Origin: Devosia sp. ZB163
GTDB lineage: Bacteria > Pseudomonadota > Alphaproteobacteria > Rhizobiales > Devosiaceae
Direction: 5' to 3'
Length of the DNA stretch: 64,000 nucleotides
Assembly (NCBI RefSeq): GCF_028613635.1
Contig: NZ_JAQRMY010000001.1
Span: forward strand, 725,778-789,777
In this document: positions 43,423 to 50,678 of the stretch, in pieces
How positions within the stretch are numbered: the stretch's first letter is position 1
How the letters are laid out: each line of letters opens with the position of its first letter
Notes under the pieces: generated by a model
The model's input: only the letters and a program-made list of their open reading frames with translations
Database searches by the model: none
What the model was told of the DNA's origin: nothing
Program-made: the position numbers and the translations under genes

Positions 43423-44508
43423 TCATTTTCCGGCCTGGGACATTTCGGCCACGCACTGGGCCAGTTCATCGATCGCGGCATGCACCTGCTCGAGCGAGAA
43501 GATGAAGGCGGAGACGAAGGCCGCCGTGCGACCCGGGACGGCCTCGGTCTGCTCGGTGTCGAGATCGAGACGCTCCAGCCGGGCATGGCGTGCCGCGGCG
43601 TGGAGCCGGGCAAAGGCGGCTTCGAGCTCATCGGTCGGCGGCGGGGGCGCGCCCCGCCCCAGCGCCGGGCTGAGAGCCAGCAGATAGTCCCTGGTCGCCT
43701 CGTTGATGGCGGCGGTCGGGGCCTCCAGCACCTCGCCCAGGTGCGCGGGCAAGGCGAGGCTGGGCAGCCGGCGGAGGAAGAACGCGGCGGTGCGCAGGCT
43801 CAATAGGGCGCGTCGCAGGCGATCAGTATCGTAGCTGGAGTGCATCAGCCTGCTGTGCTGCTCCTGACGTGCCTCCTGGGCCAGTGCGTCGATCCTGTCG
43901 TAGGCGCCGTAGATCGCCTCGGCCAGTTCCTTGTCGCTCGCCTTGCCCGCCTGGCCCTGCAGTTCGAGGCTGATGAGCCTGGCGAGCAAGGGAAGGACGT
44001 GCGCGCCGGCGATTCGCAGGCCGGCATCGGCGCGCGCCGGCAAGACGAACATCGCCACGGCGATGCCGATCAGGCAGCCGAGACTGATTTCGGTGACGCG
44101 GTGGGAAGCCGATATCCAGGCCTGGGTATGGCTGGGCGCCGCGACCAGCACCATGGCGGCCGTCACCGGGGCGACGCGAAAGATCGGATTGTGCGAGGCC
44201 AGCACCGTCAACAGGCCCGTCGCCAGCACCAGCGCCACCATGGTGCCACCCGTGCCGGAGGGGGTGACGGAGGCTATGGCGAAGCCGATCACCGCGCCGG
44301 CAAGGGTGCCGAGCAGGCGATCGGTAGCGGCCTTCAACGAAGCGCCGACGCTGGCCTGCATGACGATGATGGCGGTGAGTACGGCCCAATAGCCCTGCGG
44401 CAGGGCGAGCAGGCTCGATACGCCCCATGCGATGCCGGCGGCGGAGGCAGCCCGCAATCCGGCCTTCCAGGCGGCAGGGTCCGGCTTGATCGTATCGAGA
44501 AACGACAT
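43423..44508 (-). CDS. FUSC-family inner membrane protein
   Basis: A 361-residue protein with about six hydrophobic helices in the first 170 residues (WAVLTAIIVMQASVGASLKAATDRLLGTLAGAVIGFAI) and a helical soluble C-terminal half, matching the fusaric-acid-resistance-like (FUSC) family. Members resemble aryl-acid efflux subunits AaeB/YccS but no partner genes are present. The MSFLDTIKPDP start is used; the upstream frame is not homologous. Confidence 0.82.
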   Translation of the reverse strand: MSFLDTIKPDPAAWKAGLRAASAAGIAWGVSSLLALPQGYWAVLTAIIVMQASVGASLKAATDRLLGTLAGAVIGFAIASVTPSGTGGTMVALVLATGLLTVLASHNPIFRVAPVTAAMVLVAAPSHTQAWISASHRVTEISLGCLIGIAVAMFVLPARADAGLRIAGAHVLPLLARLISLELQGQAGKASDKELAEAIYGAYDRIDALAQEARQEQHSRLMHSSYDTDRLRRALLSLRTAAFFLRRLPSLALPAHLGEVLEAPTAAINEATRDYLLALSPALGRGAPPPPTDELEAAFARLHAAARHARLERLDLDTEQTEAVPGRTAAFVSAFIFSLEQVHAAIDELAQCVAEMSQAGK

Positions 44509-44852
44509 CGCGCCCCACGAATGACAGCGGCGGAACATCCGGCAGGGATCGACCAGACAACGGCCATGGTTCGACTCAGTTCCGGGGCGAGCTTGCTTGG
44601 CATCTCGAGAACCACCGTCTCGCTTCACGCGCGAAGTGTCCGCCTTGCCTCGCGATCAGCAGCGACTCGGCGCGACTACCGCACCGGCCCGGCTTGACGG
44701 AGGTCGCGGACGCTAACGAAGCATGGACCGAACGCCCTTTGCCGACGCGCATGGGCCCAGGCTGCCTCCCGCAGTCGGGGCCACTCCCTTTTCCACTGGG
44801 GCCACCAGAACAGGCGGGGCAGGGTGAATTGGGAATGGGCAAACGGCAGGCA
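44509..44852. other. 344-bp gap with no recognised gene
   Basis: Lies between the FUSC start and the tRNA-Leu terminator. It probably holds the FUSC promoter. I see no convincing gene, RNA or repeat; two open frames in it overlap the FUSC start or the tRNA and lack coding features. Confidence 0.4.
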
Positions 44853-44878
44853 ACAAAAAAGCCCGGTTTCCCGAGCTT
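44853..44878 (-). terminator. Intrinsic terminator of tRNA-Leu
   Basis: Leftward AGCTCGG-GAAA-CCGGGCT stem (one G-U pair) followed by TTTTTTG, 13 bp past the tRNA 3' end. Confidence 0.75.
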
Positions 44879-44890
44879 CTTGGGTGCCGA

Positions 44891-44975
44891 TGGTGCCCTG
44901 GAGAGGACTCGAACCTCCACGTCGTTAAACACACGGACCTGAACCGTGCGCGTCTACCAATTCCGCCACCAGGGC
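44891..44975 (-). tRNA. tRNA-Leu (anticodon CAG)
   Basis: An 85-nt class II tRNA read leftward: acceptor GCCCTGG pairs with CCAGGGC, D-arm GGCGGAATTGGTAGAC, anticodon loop with CAG in GGTTCAGGTCC, a variable arm GTGTTTAACGACGTG, T-arm GAGGTTCGAGTCCTC, discriminator A and an encoded CCA (44891-44893). A promoter precedes it. Confidence 0.95.
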
Positions 44976-44992
44976 AAACCGATGGGCGCCGT

Positions 44993-45021
44993 TCCCTAGG
45001 GGAAGGCGCGGGGCGTGTCAA
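44993..45021 (-). promoter_or_regulatory. Predicted promoter of tRNA-Leu
   Basis: Leftward TTGACA (45016-45021) and TAGGGA (44993-44998), 17 bp apart, 18 bp before the mature 5' end. The -35 is a perfect consensus. Confidence 0.7.
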
Positions 45022-45060
45022 TGCGCTGTTTGCGCGTTCGCCACGCGATTGTGGACGAAG

Positions 45061-45423
45061 CTACCAGGAGCGTCCGTCCCAGTGCTTGATCAGGCTCCGG
45101 TCGATCGCCGGTGCATCGACGAGACAGTTCACGTTGATCGTCACGAGGCGCTTGCCCTCGCCGTCCTTGCCGCGGGCGAAGCTCTCGATGCCGCACTCCG
45201 TGCAGAACAGGTGATCGATGCTGTGAGTGTTGAAGTGGTACGTCCTCAGCTTGTCCTCCCCGCTGACGAGCTGAAAATCGGCCTCCGGCACCGTCTGCAT
45301 CACCCAGCCCAACCGGGCACAGCGCGAGCAGTTGCAGTCGCCCAGCGCCATCAGGTCGGTCTTCACCTCGTAGCGCACGGCGCCGCAGTGGCACTGGCCA
45401 AGATAGGTCTCTCGCTCGCTCAT
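45061..45423 (-). CDS. GFA-family protein (glutathione-dependent formaldehyde-activating-like)
   Basis: A 120-residue zinc-binding protein with the GFA cysteine set: CHCG (residues 11-14), CNCSRC (30-35) and CTECG. The family includes Gfa (S-hydroxymethylglutathione synthase) and many relatives of unknown substrate. The ATG at 45423 is used; the open frame to 46779 is antisense to the NDUFA9-like gene. Confidence 0.88.
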   Translation of the reverse strand: MSERETYLGQCHCGAVRYEVKTDLMALGDCNCSRCARLGWVMQTVPEADFQLVSGEDKLRTYHFNTHSIDHLFCTECGIESFARGKDGEGKRLVTINVNCLVDAPAIDRSLIKHWDGRSW

Positions 45424-45582
45424 CGTCTCGCGCTCCTGTTCATCGAAAGGAACAAAACAAGAACAACAGAGGCCGGGAGTCAAGCCGGCTGCGTCGTCGT
45501 GTGCCGGGCGGCAGGCCTCGACACGCCCGGGAGTGCGCGCTAGAAGCGGCTCATTCGAGTTCGCCTTTAGGAGCCTAGTGGC

Positions 45583-46545
45583 ATGGAGTTGTCGAACACC
45601 CTCGTCACCGTTTTCGGTGGGGCCGGTTTCATCGGCACGCAGGTGGTGCAGTTGCTCGCCACCAAAGGCTACCGCGTCCGCGTCGCCGTGCGCCGGCCCG
45701 ACCTCGCTGGCCACGTGAAGCCGCTCGGCTTCGTCGGCCAGGTGCTGCCTATCCAGGCCAATGTCCGCGACCGCGGCTCGGTCGAGCGCGCTGTCCGCGG
45801 CGCTTCGATCGTCATCAACCTCGTCGGCATCGGCTATGAGCGCGGCAAGCAGCGCTTCCGCGCCGTGCACGCCGCGGGCGCGCGCAACGTGGCCGAGGCG
45901 GCCAAGGCGCTGAAGGCCGGCAGTCTCGTTCATCTCTCGGCGCTCGGCGCCGATCTCGAGGCACCCAGCCTCTACGCCCGCTCCAAGGCCCTCGGCGAGG
46001 CCGACGTGCTCGCGGCCTTCCCGTCGGCCGTGGTGATTCGCCCCTCGGTCGTGTTCGGTCCCGACGACAGCTTCTTCAACCGCTACGGCATGCTGGCGCG
46101 CATGCTGCCCGTCGTGCCGGTGATCGGCGCCAAGTCGCGCTTCCAGCCCATCTATGTGGGCGACGTGGCACAGGCGATCGTCGCGGCGGCCGAGGGCGCC
46201 GTGAAGGATGGCCGGATCTATGAGATTGGTGGCCCCGAGACGGCGACCCATCAGGAACTGGTGGAGCGTGTGATCGCCGAGACCGGCCGCACCAACCTGA
46301 CTGTGCCGCTGCCCGCGGGCATCGCCAAGCTGATGGCTTTGCCGATCTCGTTCCTGCCCAACCCGCTGATCACGACCGATCAGGTCGACCAGCTGCAGGC
46401 CGACTCCATCGTTTCCGAGGCTGCGCAGCGCGAAAAGCGCACGCTGGCGGCCTTCGGCATCACGCCGACGGCGATGGATGCGATCCTGCCCAGCTATCTG
46501 TGGCGTTTCATGAAGAACGGCCAGTTCGACCGGCAGACGGCCTGA
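45583..46545 (+). CDS. Complex I NDUFA9-like atypical SDR
   Basis: A 320-residue NAD(P)-binding protein: VTVFGGAGFIGTQVVQLLA (residues 8-26), NLVGIGYERGKQRF, SALGADLEAPSLYARSKALGEADVLAAF, RPSVVFGPDDSFFNR, and FQPIYVGDVAQAI. It belongs to the atypical SDR group that includes the mitochondrial complex I subunit NDUFA9. In Rhizobiales this gene is often a single, separately expressed copy. The ATG is preceded by TAGGAGCC. Confidence 0.9.
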   Translation: MELSNTLVTVFGGAGFIGTQVVQLLATKGYRVRVAVRRPDLAGHVKPLGFVGQVLPIQANVRDRGSVERAVRGASIVINLVGIGYERGKQRFRAVHAAGARNVAEAAKALKAGSLVHLSALGADLEAPSLYARSKALGEADVLAAFPSAVVIRPSVVFGPDDSFFNRYGMLARMLPVVPVIGAKSRFQPIYVGDVAQAIVAAAEGAVKDGRIYEIGGPETATHQELVERVIAETGRTNLTVPLPAGIAKLMALPISFLPNPLITTDQVDQLQADSIVSEAAQREKRTLAAFGITPTAMDAILPSYLWRFMKNGQFDRQTA

Positions 46546-46549
46546 GCCG

Positions 46550-46804
46550 TCACGACCGCCAGTCGGGCGGCAGGCCGAGATCCATGAGCAGGTGCGGCGA
46601 CAGCCCGTCCAGCCCGATGCGCTGCGGCGGCCGCAAGGTCCGGCGCAGCATGGCATTGGCTTGGTGGCGCAGCATGAACAGGCGGAACCAGCCGAGGCTC
46701 TTCGTCGGTCCTGCTGCATGAGACTGCCTACCGGGAGCTGGCTGGCGCCGCGCCCTGGCGGCGTGCCGATCCGTTTCACTGCCCTTCACTCGCTCGAACG
46801 TCAT
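46550..46804 (-). CDS. Small basic protein, DUF1127-like ending
   Basis: An 84-residue arginine-rich protein. The C-terminal half, RRTLRPPQRIGLDGLSPHLLMDLGLPPDWRS, recalls the DUF1127 pattern (LxxHLLxDIGL). Its ATG has AGGAG seven bases upstream, supporting real expression. It starts 89 bp from, and divergent to, the YafY-type regulator gene, with a 17-bp palindrome between them. DUF1127 proteins are small and often RNA-related; the assignment is tentative. Confidence 0.5.
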   Translation of the reverse strand: MTFERVKGSETDRHAARARRQPAPGRQSHAAGPTKSLGWFRLFMLRHQANAMLRRTLRPPQRIGLDGLSPHLLMDLGLPPDWRS

Positions 46805-46851
46805 CGCGCTTCTCCTCGTCTCGTTGTCGAAGCGACTCTATTGCAGTTACA

Positions 46852-46868
46852 CTGACATCTGTTGTCAG
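46852..46868. promoter_or_regulatory. 17-bp operator palindrome CTGACA-N5-TGTCAG
   Basis: CTGACA (46852-46857), TCTGT spacer, TGTCAG (46863-46868). It lies between the divergent small basic protein and the YafY-type regulator, 24 bp before that regulator's ATG, and is the probable site of autoregulation. Confidence 0.65.
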
Positions 46869-46892
46869 GGTTGGTGGTGTAGAGAAGAACTC

Positions 46893-47870
46893 ATGCGAGC
46901 AAGCCGACTTCTCACCATCCTGATGATCCTCCAGACCCGGGGGCGGACCAGTGCCGAGACGCTGGCCGAGGAACTCGAGGTCTCGGTCCGCACTGTCTAT
47001 CGCGACATCGACCAACTGAGCGCGGCGGGCGTGCCGGTCTATGCCGAAACCGGTCGCAATGGCGGCTTCGCGCTGCTCGATGGCTGGAAAACCCGGCTCA
47101 ACGGGCTGACCGCGCCCGAGGCCCGGGCGCTGTTCTTTTCCGGCCTGCCCGGACCGGCTGGGGAGCTCGGCCTCGGCGAGGAGGCGGCTCAGGCCGAACT
47201 GAAGCTCCTCGCGGCCCTGCCGGCCGACTGGCAGGCCGAGGCGCGGCGCATGAGTTCGCGCTTCCACCTCGATCCGCGCGGCTGGTTCCAGCCCGGGCAC
47301 AAGCCGGAATTCCTCAAGCTCGTCGCCGAGGCGGTGTGGAGCGAAACCCGGATCGCCATCCGCTACGAGAGCTGGAAGGACGTGAAGGATCGGGTCATCG
47401 AGCCGCTCGGCCTCGTGCTGAAGGGGGGCGTCTGGTACGTCGTGGCGCAGCGCGAGGGCAATGCCCGCACCTACCGGCTCTCGCAGATCCAGGCGCTCGG
47501 CCCGACCGGCGAGACCTTCACGCGCCCCAAGGACTTCGACCTGCCCCGCCACTGGGCCGAGTCGACCAGGCAGTTCGAGCGCGACATCTATGTCGGTATC
47601 GCCCGGGTGCGGGCCACCGCGTCGGGAGTTCGCAAGCTCAAGGACCTGAGCGACACGGTGAAGCACGCCATCGAGGCCCTGACGCTCGCGCCCGATGCCG
47701 CCGGCTGGTGCGAGTTCGACGTGCCGATCGAGGAAGTCGGCTGGGCCAGCCACGAGTTCAGCAAGATCGGCAACGACGTGGAGGTGCTGGGCCCGCCGGA
47801 GCTCCGCGCCCGCGTGGTCGGCAATATCGAGAAGATGGCGCGGCTCTACGGCCTCTTATCCGGCAAGTAG
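46893..47870 (+). CDS. YafY-family regulator (HTH_11 plus WYL)
   Basis: A 325-residue regulator: N-terminal winged helix (residues 1-60, RLLTILMILQTRGRTSAETLAEELEVSVRTVYRDIDQLSAAGVPV) and a WYL domain (about 140-220, IRYESWKDVKDRVIEPLGLVLKGGVWYVVAQREG), then a WCX-type C-terminal part. WYL domains sense ligands, often nucleic acid-derived. The ATG at 46893 is used instead of the frame's earlier start at 46824. Confidence 0.92.
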   Translation: MRASRLLTILMILQTRGRTSAETLAEELEVSVRTVYRDIDQLSAAGVPVYAETGRNGGFALLDGWKTRLNGLTAPEARALFFSGLPGPAGELGLGEEAAQAELKLLAALPADWQAEARRMSSRFHLDPRGWFQPGHKPEFLKLVAEAVWSETRIAIRYESWKDVKDRVIEPLGLVLKGGVWYVVAQREGNARTYRLSQIQALGPTGETFTRPKDFDLPRHWAESTRQFERDIYVGIARVRATASGVRKLKDLSDTVKHAIEALTLAPDAAGWCEFDVPIEEVGWASHEFSKIGNDVEVLGPPELRARVVGNIEKMARLYGLLSGK

Positions 47871-47969
47871 CCCTCCCAGGTTGTCGAACCGGCGGCAAGC
47901 TCGCCTGAGCCGCGCCGGGCGCATGAACCGACTTGCGCTTCACCTGCTCCTGGCTATATACTGAACTGT

Positions 47970-48332
47970 ATGGTTCAGTTTCATAACGCCCGCTTCGATG
48001 CCTCGTTCGCCGCGCTTTCGGACGCCACGCGCCGTGGCGTCCTGGAGCAGCTCGGGCGCTCCGACGCCTCGATCACCGAGCTCGCCGACAGATTCCATAT
48101 GACCCTAACGGGCATGAAGAAGCACGTGAGCGTGCTGGAGCAGGCGGGGTTCGTCGTCACCGAAAAGGTCGGCCGGGTCCGCACCTGCCGGCTCGGTGCC
48201 TACCGGCTGGAGGATGAAATGATCTGGATCGAAAACTATCGCCGGCGGTGGGCCGCTCGATTCGACGAGTTGGACCAGATCGTCGAAGAGCTGAAGCGCG
48301 AGGAGCAGACCGATGGACGTGCAAGTGAGTGA
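47970..48332 (+). CDS. ArsR-family regulator
   Basis: A 120-residue winged-helix repressor: FAALSDATRRGVLEQLGRSDASITELADRFHMTLTGMKKHVSVLEQAGFV, with no cysteine pair for metal binding. It overlaps the SRPBCC gene by 20 bp; an ArsR-type regulator coupled to an AHSA1-like protein is a frequent two-gene unit in bacteria. Confidence 0.92.
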   Translation: MVQFHNARFDASFAALSDATRRGVLEQLGRSDASITELADRFHMTLTGMKKHVSVLEQAGFVVTEKVGRVRTCRLGAYRLEDEMIWIENYRRRWAARFDELDQIVEELKREEQTDGRASE

Positions 48333-48810
48333 AGCCACCAAAAACGAAACGACGACGGAACGGACCTCCGGGTGCGAGCTCGTCGTCACCCGGACGTTCG
48401 ACGGCCCGGCGCGGCTCGTGTTCAAGGCCTGGACGACGCCCGAGCTGCTGAAGCGCTGGTGGGCCCCGAAATCGCTCGGCATCACTCTCGTCTCGTGCGA
48501 GGTCGATGTGCGCACGGGCGGAACCTACCGCTTCGAGTTCGGAGTGCCGGGCTCGGACCAGCCGGTGGCCTTTTTCGGCCGCTATCTCGAGGTGGTGCCA
48601 GACAGCCGCATCGTCTGGACCAACGAGGAAAGCGAGGACGGATCGGTGACCACGGTCACCTTCGAGGAAAAGGACGGCAGGACACTGCTGGTCATCAGCG
48701 ACCGCTATCCCTCCGACGCGGCGCTTGATGCGGCCATCGCCTCGGGCAGCGTTGCCGGGTACGACGAACAGTTCGAGCAGCTGGACGGGCTTCTCGCCGA
48801 TTTGTCCTGA
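48313..48810 (+). CDS. SRPBCC/AHSA1-like protein
   Basis: A 165-residue START-like fold protein with TRTFDGPARLVFKAWTTPELLKRWWAPKSLG, TGGTYRFEF and GRYLEVVPDSRIVWTNE, the AHSA1 (activator of Hsp90 ATPase homologue) domain pattern. Ligand and function are unknown in these regulator-linked bacterial forms. It starts within the ArsR gene. Confidence 0.9.
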   Translation: MDVQVSEATKNETTTERTSGCELVVTRTFDGPARLVFKAWTTPELLKRWWAPKSLGITLVSCEVDVRTGGTYRFEFGVPGSDQPVAFFGRYLEVVPDSRIVWTNEESEDGSVTTVTFEEKDGRTLLVISDRYPSDAALDAAIASGSVAGYDEQFEQLDGLLADLS

Positions 48811-48845
48811 CTATCGGCGCGGCCATGCCGCCTCGCATCTGGCAA

Positions 48846-48865
48846 GTAACCGCCGCGCCGGTTAC
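48846..48865. promoter_or_regulatory. 20-bp palindrome before the TetR gene
   Basis: GTAACCG (48846-48852), spacer CCGCGC, CGGTTAC (48859-48865), ending 8 bp before the TetR ATG. Position and symmetry fit an autoregulatory TetR operator. Confidence 0.6.
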
Positions 48866-48873
48866 CAACGGGG

Positions 48874-49440
48874 ATGCCGCGCCCCAAGCTCGTTTCCGAC
48901 GCCGAAGTCCTTGATGCCACCCACGCCGCCATGCTGCGGCTCGGGCCTGACCGCTTCACCCTGAGCGATGTCGCCACGGCCGTGGGGCTGAGCCGCGCTG
49001 CGCTCATCCAGCGCTTCACCGACAAGCGCACGCTGCACGTCAAGACCATGGAGCGCTCCACGCAGGAGGTGCGGGACTATTTCGTTGCCGCGCCGCGCGA
49101 CCGGGGGATCATCCCGCTCTGGGCCATGCTCCGCGACCTGATCGCAGGCATGGGCACCGGCGAGGGGTTCTCCGGTTACCTGCTGCTCGCCTGGAGCGAC
49201 CTCACCGACCCCGAACTGAGCCGGCTGGCGCGCGAGCGCAACGAGATGGTCCGTGGCGCCATCTACGAGCGCCTGCCCGACGGTGCGGGCCGCGCCGATG
49301 CGGCGGCGCTCATCCAGGCCGTGATCCAGGGCTCCTGCATGATCTGGCTGGTCGAGCGCCAGGGCGGGCTTGCTGCCTATACCGAAGCCGAGACGCGCAA
49401 GCTGATCGAGCGGCTCTATCCGGACGAGCGACTGGAGTAG
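48874..49440 (+). CDS. TetR-family regulator
   Basis: A 188-residue repressor. The helix-turn-helix is DRFTLSDVATAVGLSRAALIQRFTDKRTLHVKTM (about residues 29-62), followed by an all-helical ligand domain. The likely target is itself through the palindrome that ends 8 bp upstream. No efflux pump or enzyme is adjacent. Confidence 0.9.
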   Translation: MPRPKLVSDAEVLDATHAAMLRLGPDRFTLSDVATAVGLSRAALIQRFTDKRTLHVKTMERSTQEVRDYFVAAPRDRGIIPLWAMLRDLIAGMGTGEGFSGYLLLAWSDLTDPELSRLARERNEMVRGAIYERLPDGAGRADAAALIQAVIQGSCMIWLVERQGGLAAYTEAETRKLIERLYPDERLE

Positions 49441-49486
49441 CCCGACGGGTCCAGACAGCGTCCGCTGGCCGTATCAGCGCGCGGCC

Positions 49487-49516
49487 TTGATTTATAACTG
49501 ACGTGTAAGTTATAAA
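49487..49516 (+). promoter_or_regulatory. Promoter with overlapping 8-bp inverted repeat before the RlmN-like gene
   Basis: TTGATT (49487-49492) and TATAAA (49511-49516) are spaced 18 bp (17 if TTATAA is read). TTATAACT (49492-49499) and AGTTATAA (49508-49515) form a perfect inverted repeat with an 8-bp spacer covering this promoter, so a repressor could block it. Confidence 0.65.
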
Positions 49517-49539
49517 ATTCGGGACCAAGGATCCCGATC

Positions 49540-50577
49540 ATGTCGCATCGACCGCATCCCGGCGCTCCCGGGACCGAACCATCATTCGCCCTCGACCTGA
49601 GCTACGATCGCTTCGATGAGTTGAACCGGCGGCCCGGACCGCAGGTGGCCTACCGCGACCTCTTCGTGCCGCATGAAGATCTGCCCAAGTCCCTGCGCCG
49701 TTGGGCCGAGGCGCGGGGCGTCGCCCTGCGCGCCCTGACGCGCCGCGACCGCCAGTTCGGTGGCACCTCGGAAAAGCACCTGTTCGGGCTGCGCGACGGC
49801 TACGCCATCGAGTCGGTGCTGATCCGCCGTCAGGACGGCTACACGGCCTGCATCTCCTCGCAGGTGGGCTGCGCCTTCGCCTGCCGCTTCTGTGCCTCAG
49901 GACAGGCCGGGCTGATGCGCAACCTGACGCCGGGCGAGATCGTCGAGCAGGTGGTGCGGCTCGGGCCGAAGGTAAACCGCATCGTCTTCATGGGCATCGG
50001 CGAGCCGCTCAACAACTATGACAACGTGCTCGGCGCGATCCGCATCCTGCGCGATCGCCGCGGCCTCGATTTCCCGACGACCGGCATCACCGTCTCGACC
50101 ATCGGCATCCCCAAGGGGATGAAGGCGCTGCGTGAGGAGCATCTGGGGCTCAATCTCACGATCTCGCTCCACGCCACGACAGACGAGGTCCGCTCGCGCC
50201 TGATTCCGGGGACGCGGAAGCACGCGATTGCCGACGTCGTCGCCGGGGCGCTGAGTTGGGCCCATCGCCACAGCCGCATCGTCACCTTCGTCTACCTGCT
50301 GCTGCCCGGCATCAATGACACCGATGCCGATCTCGCCCGGCTCGTCGCCATGTTCCGCGGTACGCCGGCCCGCCTCAACCTCATGCGCTGGAACGAGGTG
50401 GATGGGCTCGGGTTCTCGCGCGTCTCCGACCACCGCCTCACGCAGTTCCGCCGCGGCCTCAAACGCGCCGGCATTCCCGTCGTCGTCCGCGACACCCAGG
50501 GCAACCGCATCGACGCCGCTTGCGGCCAGCTCTGGCTGCGCGATCTCAAGGGCGTACCGGTGGCAAGGGCGGCTTGA
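49540..50577 (+). CDS. RlmN/Cfr-like radical SAM RNA methyltransferase, short N terminus
   Basis: A 345-residue enzyme with C111-x3-C115-x2-C118 in VGCAFACRFCASGQAGLMRNL and the second catalytic cysteine C328 in AACGQLW. RlmN methylates A2503 of 23S rRNA (and A37 of some tRNAs) and Cfr methylates C8 of A2503. The usual RlmN N-terminal accessory domain is reduced here (about 100 residues before the cluster). A canonical rlmN should be elsewhere in the genome, so this may be a paralogue of other specificity. An operator overlaps its promoter. Confidence 0.85.
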   Translation: MSHRPHPGAPGTEPSFALDLSYDRFDELNRRPGPQVAYRDLFVPHEDLPKSLRRWAEARGVALRALTRRDRQFGGTSEKHLFGLRDGYAIESVLIRRQDGYTACISSQVGCAFACRFCASGQAGLMRNLTPGEIVEQVVRLGPKVNRIVFMGIGEPLNNYDNVLGAIRILRDRRGLDFPTTGITVSTIGIPKGMKALREEHLGLNLTISLHATTDEVRSRLIPGTRKHAIADVVAGALSWAHRHSRIVTFVYLLLPGINDTDADLARLVAMFRGTPARLNLMRWNEVDGLGFSRVSDHRLTQFRRGLKRAGIPVVVRDTQGNRIDAACGQLWLRDLKGVPVARAA

Positions 50578-50653
50578 GCGACCTTCAGAATCCTGCTCAT
50601 GAACGGCTGGACAGTGACAGCCACCGCTTCCTATGGTGCGCGAAACACTAAGT

Positions 50654-50665
50654 AACCAACTGGTT
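50654..50665. promoter_or_regulatory. AACCA-AC-TGGTT palindrome before uxaC
   Basis: A 12-bp inverted repeat 13 bp before the uxaC GTG. It resembles half-sites bound by GntR-type regulators, several of which control uronate genes; no such regulator gene is in this window. Confidence 0.4.
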
Positions 50666-50678
50666 CGGAGGGTGGGGA

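Noticed and set aside
44509-44852. Possible gene in the FUSC-tRNA-Leu gap
   Set aside because: The open frames here overlap the FUSC start or the tRNA and show no ribosome site or domain.
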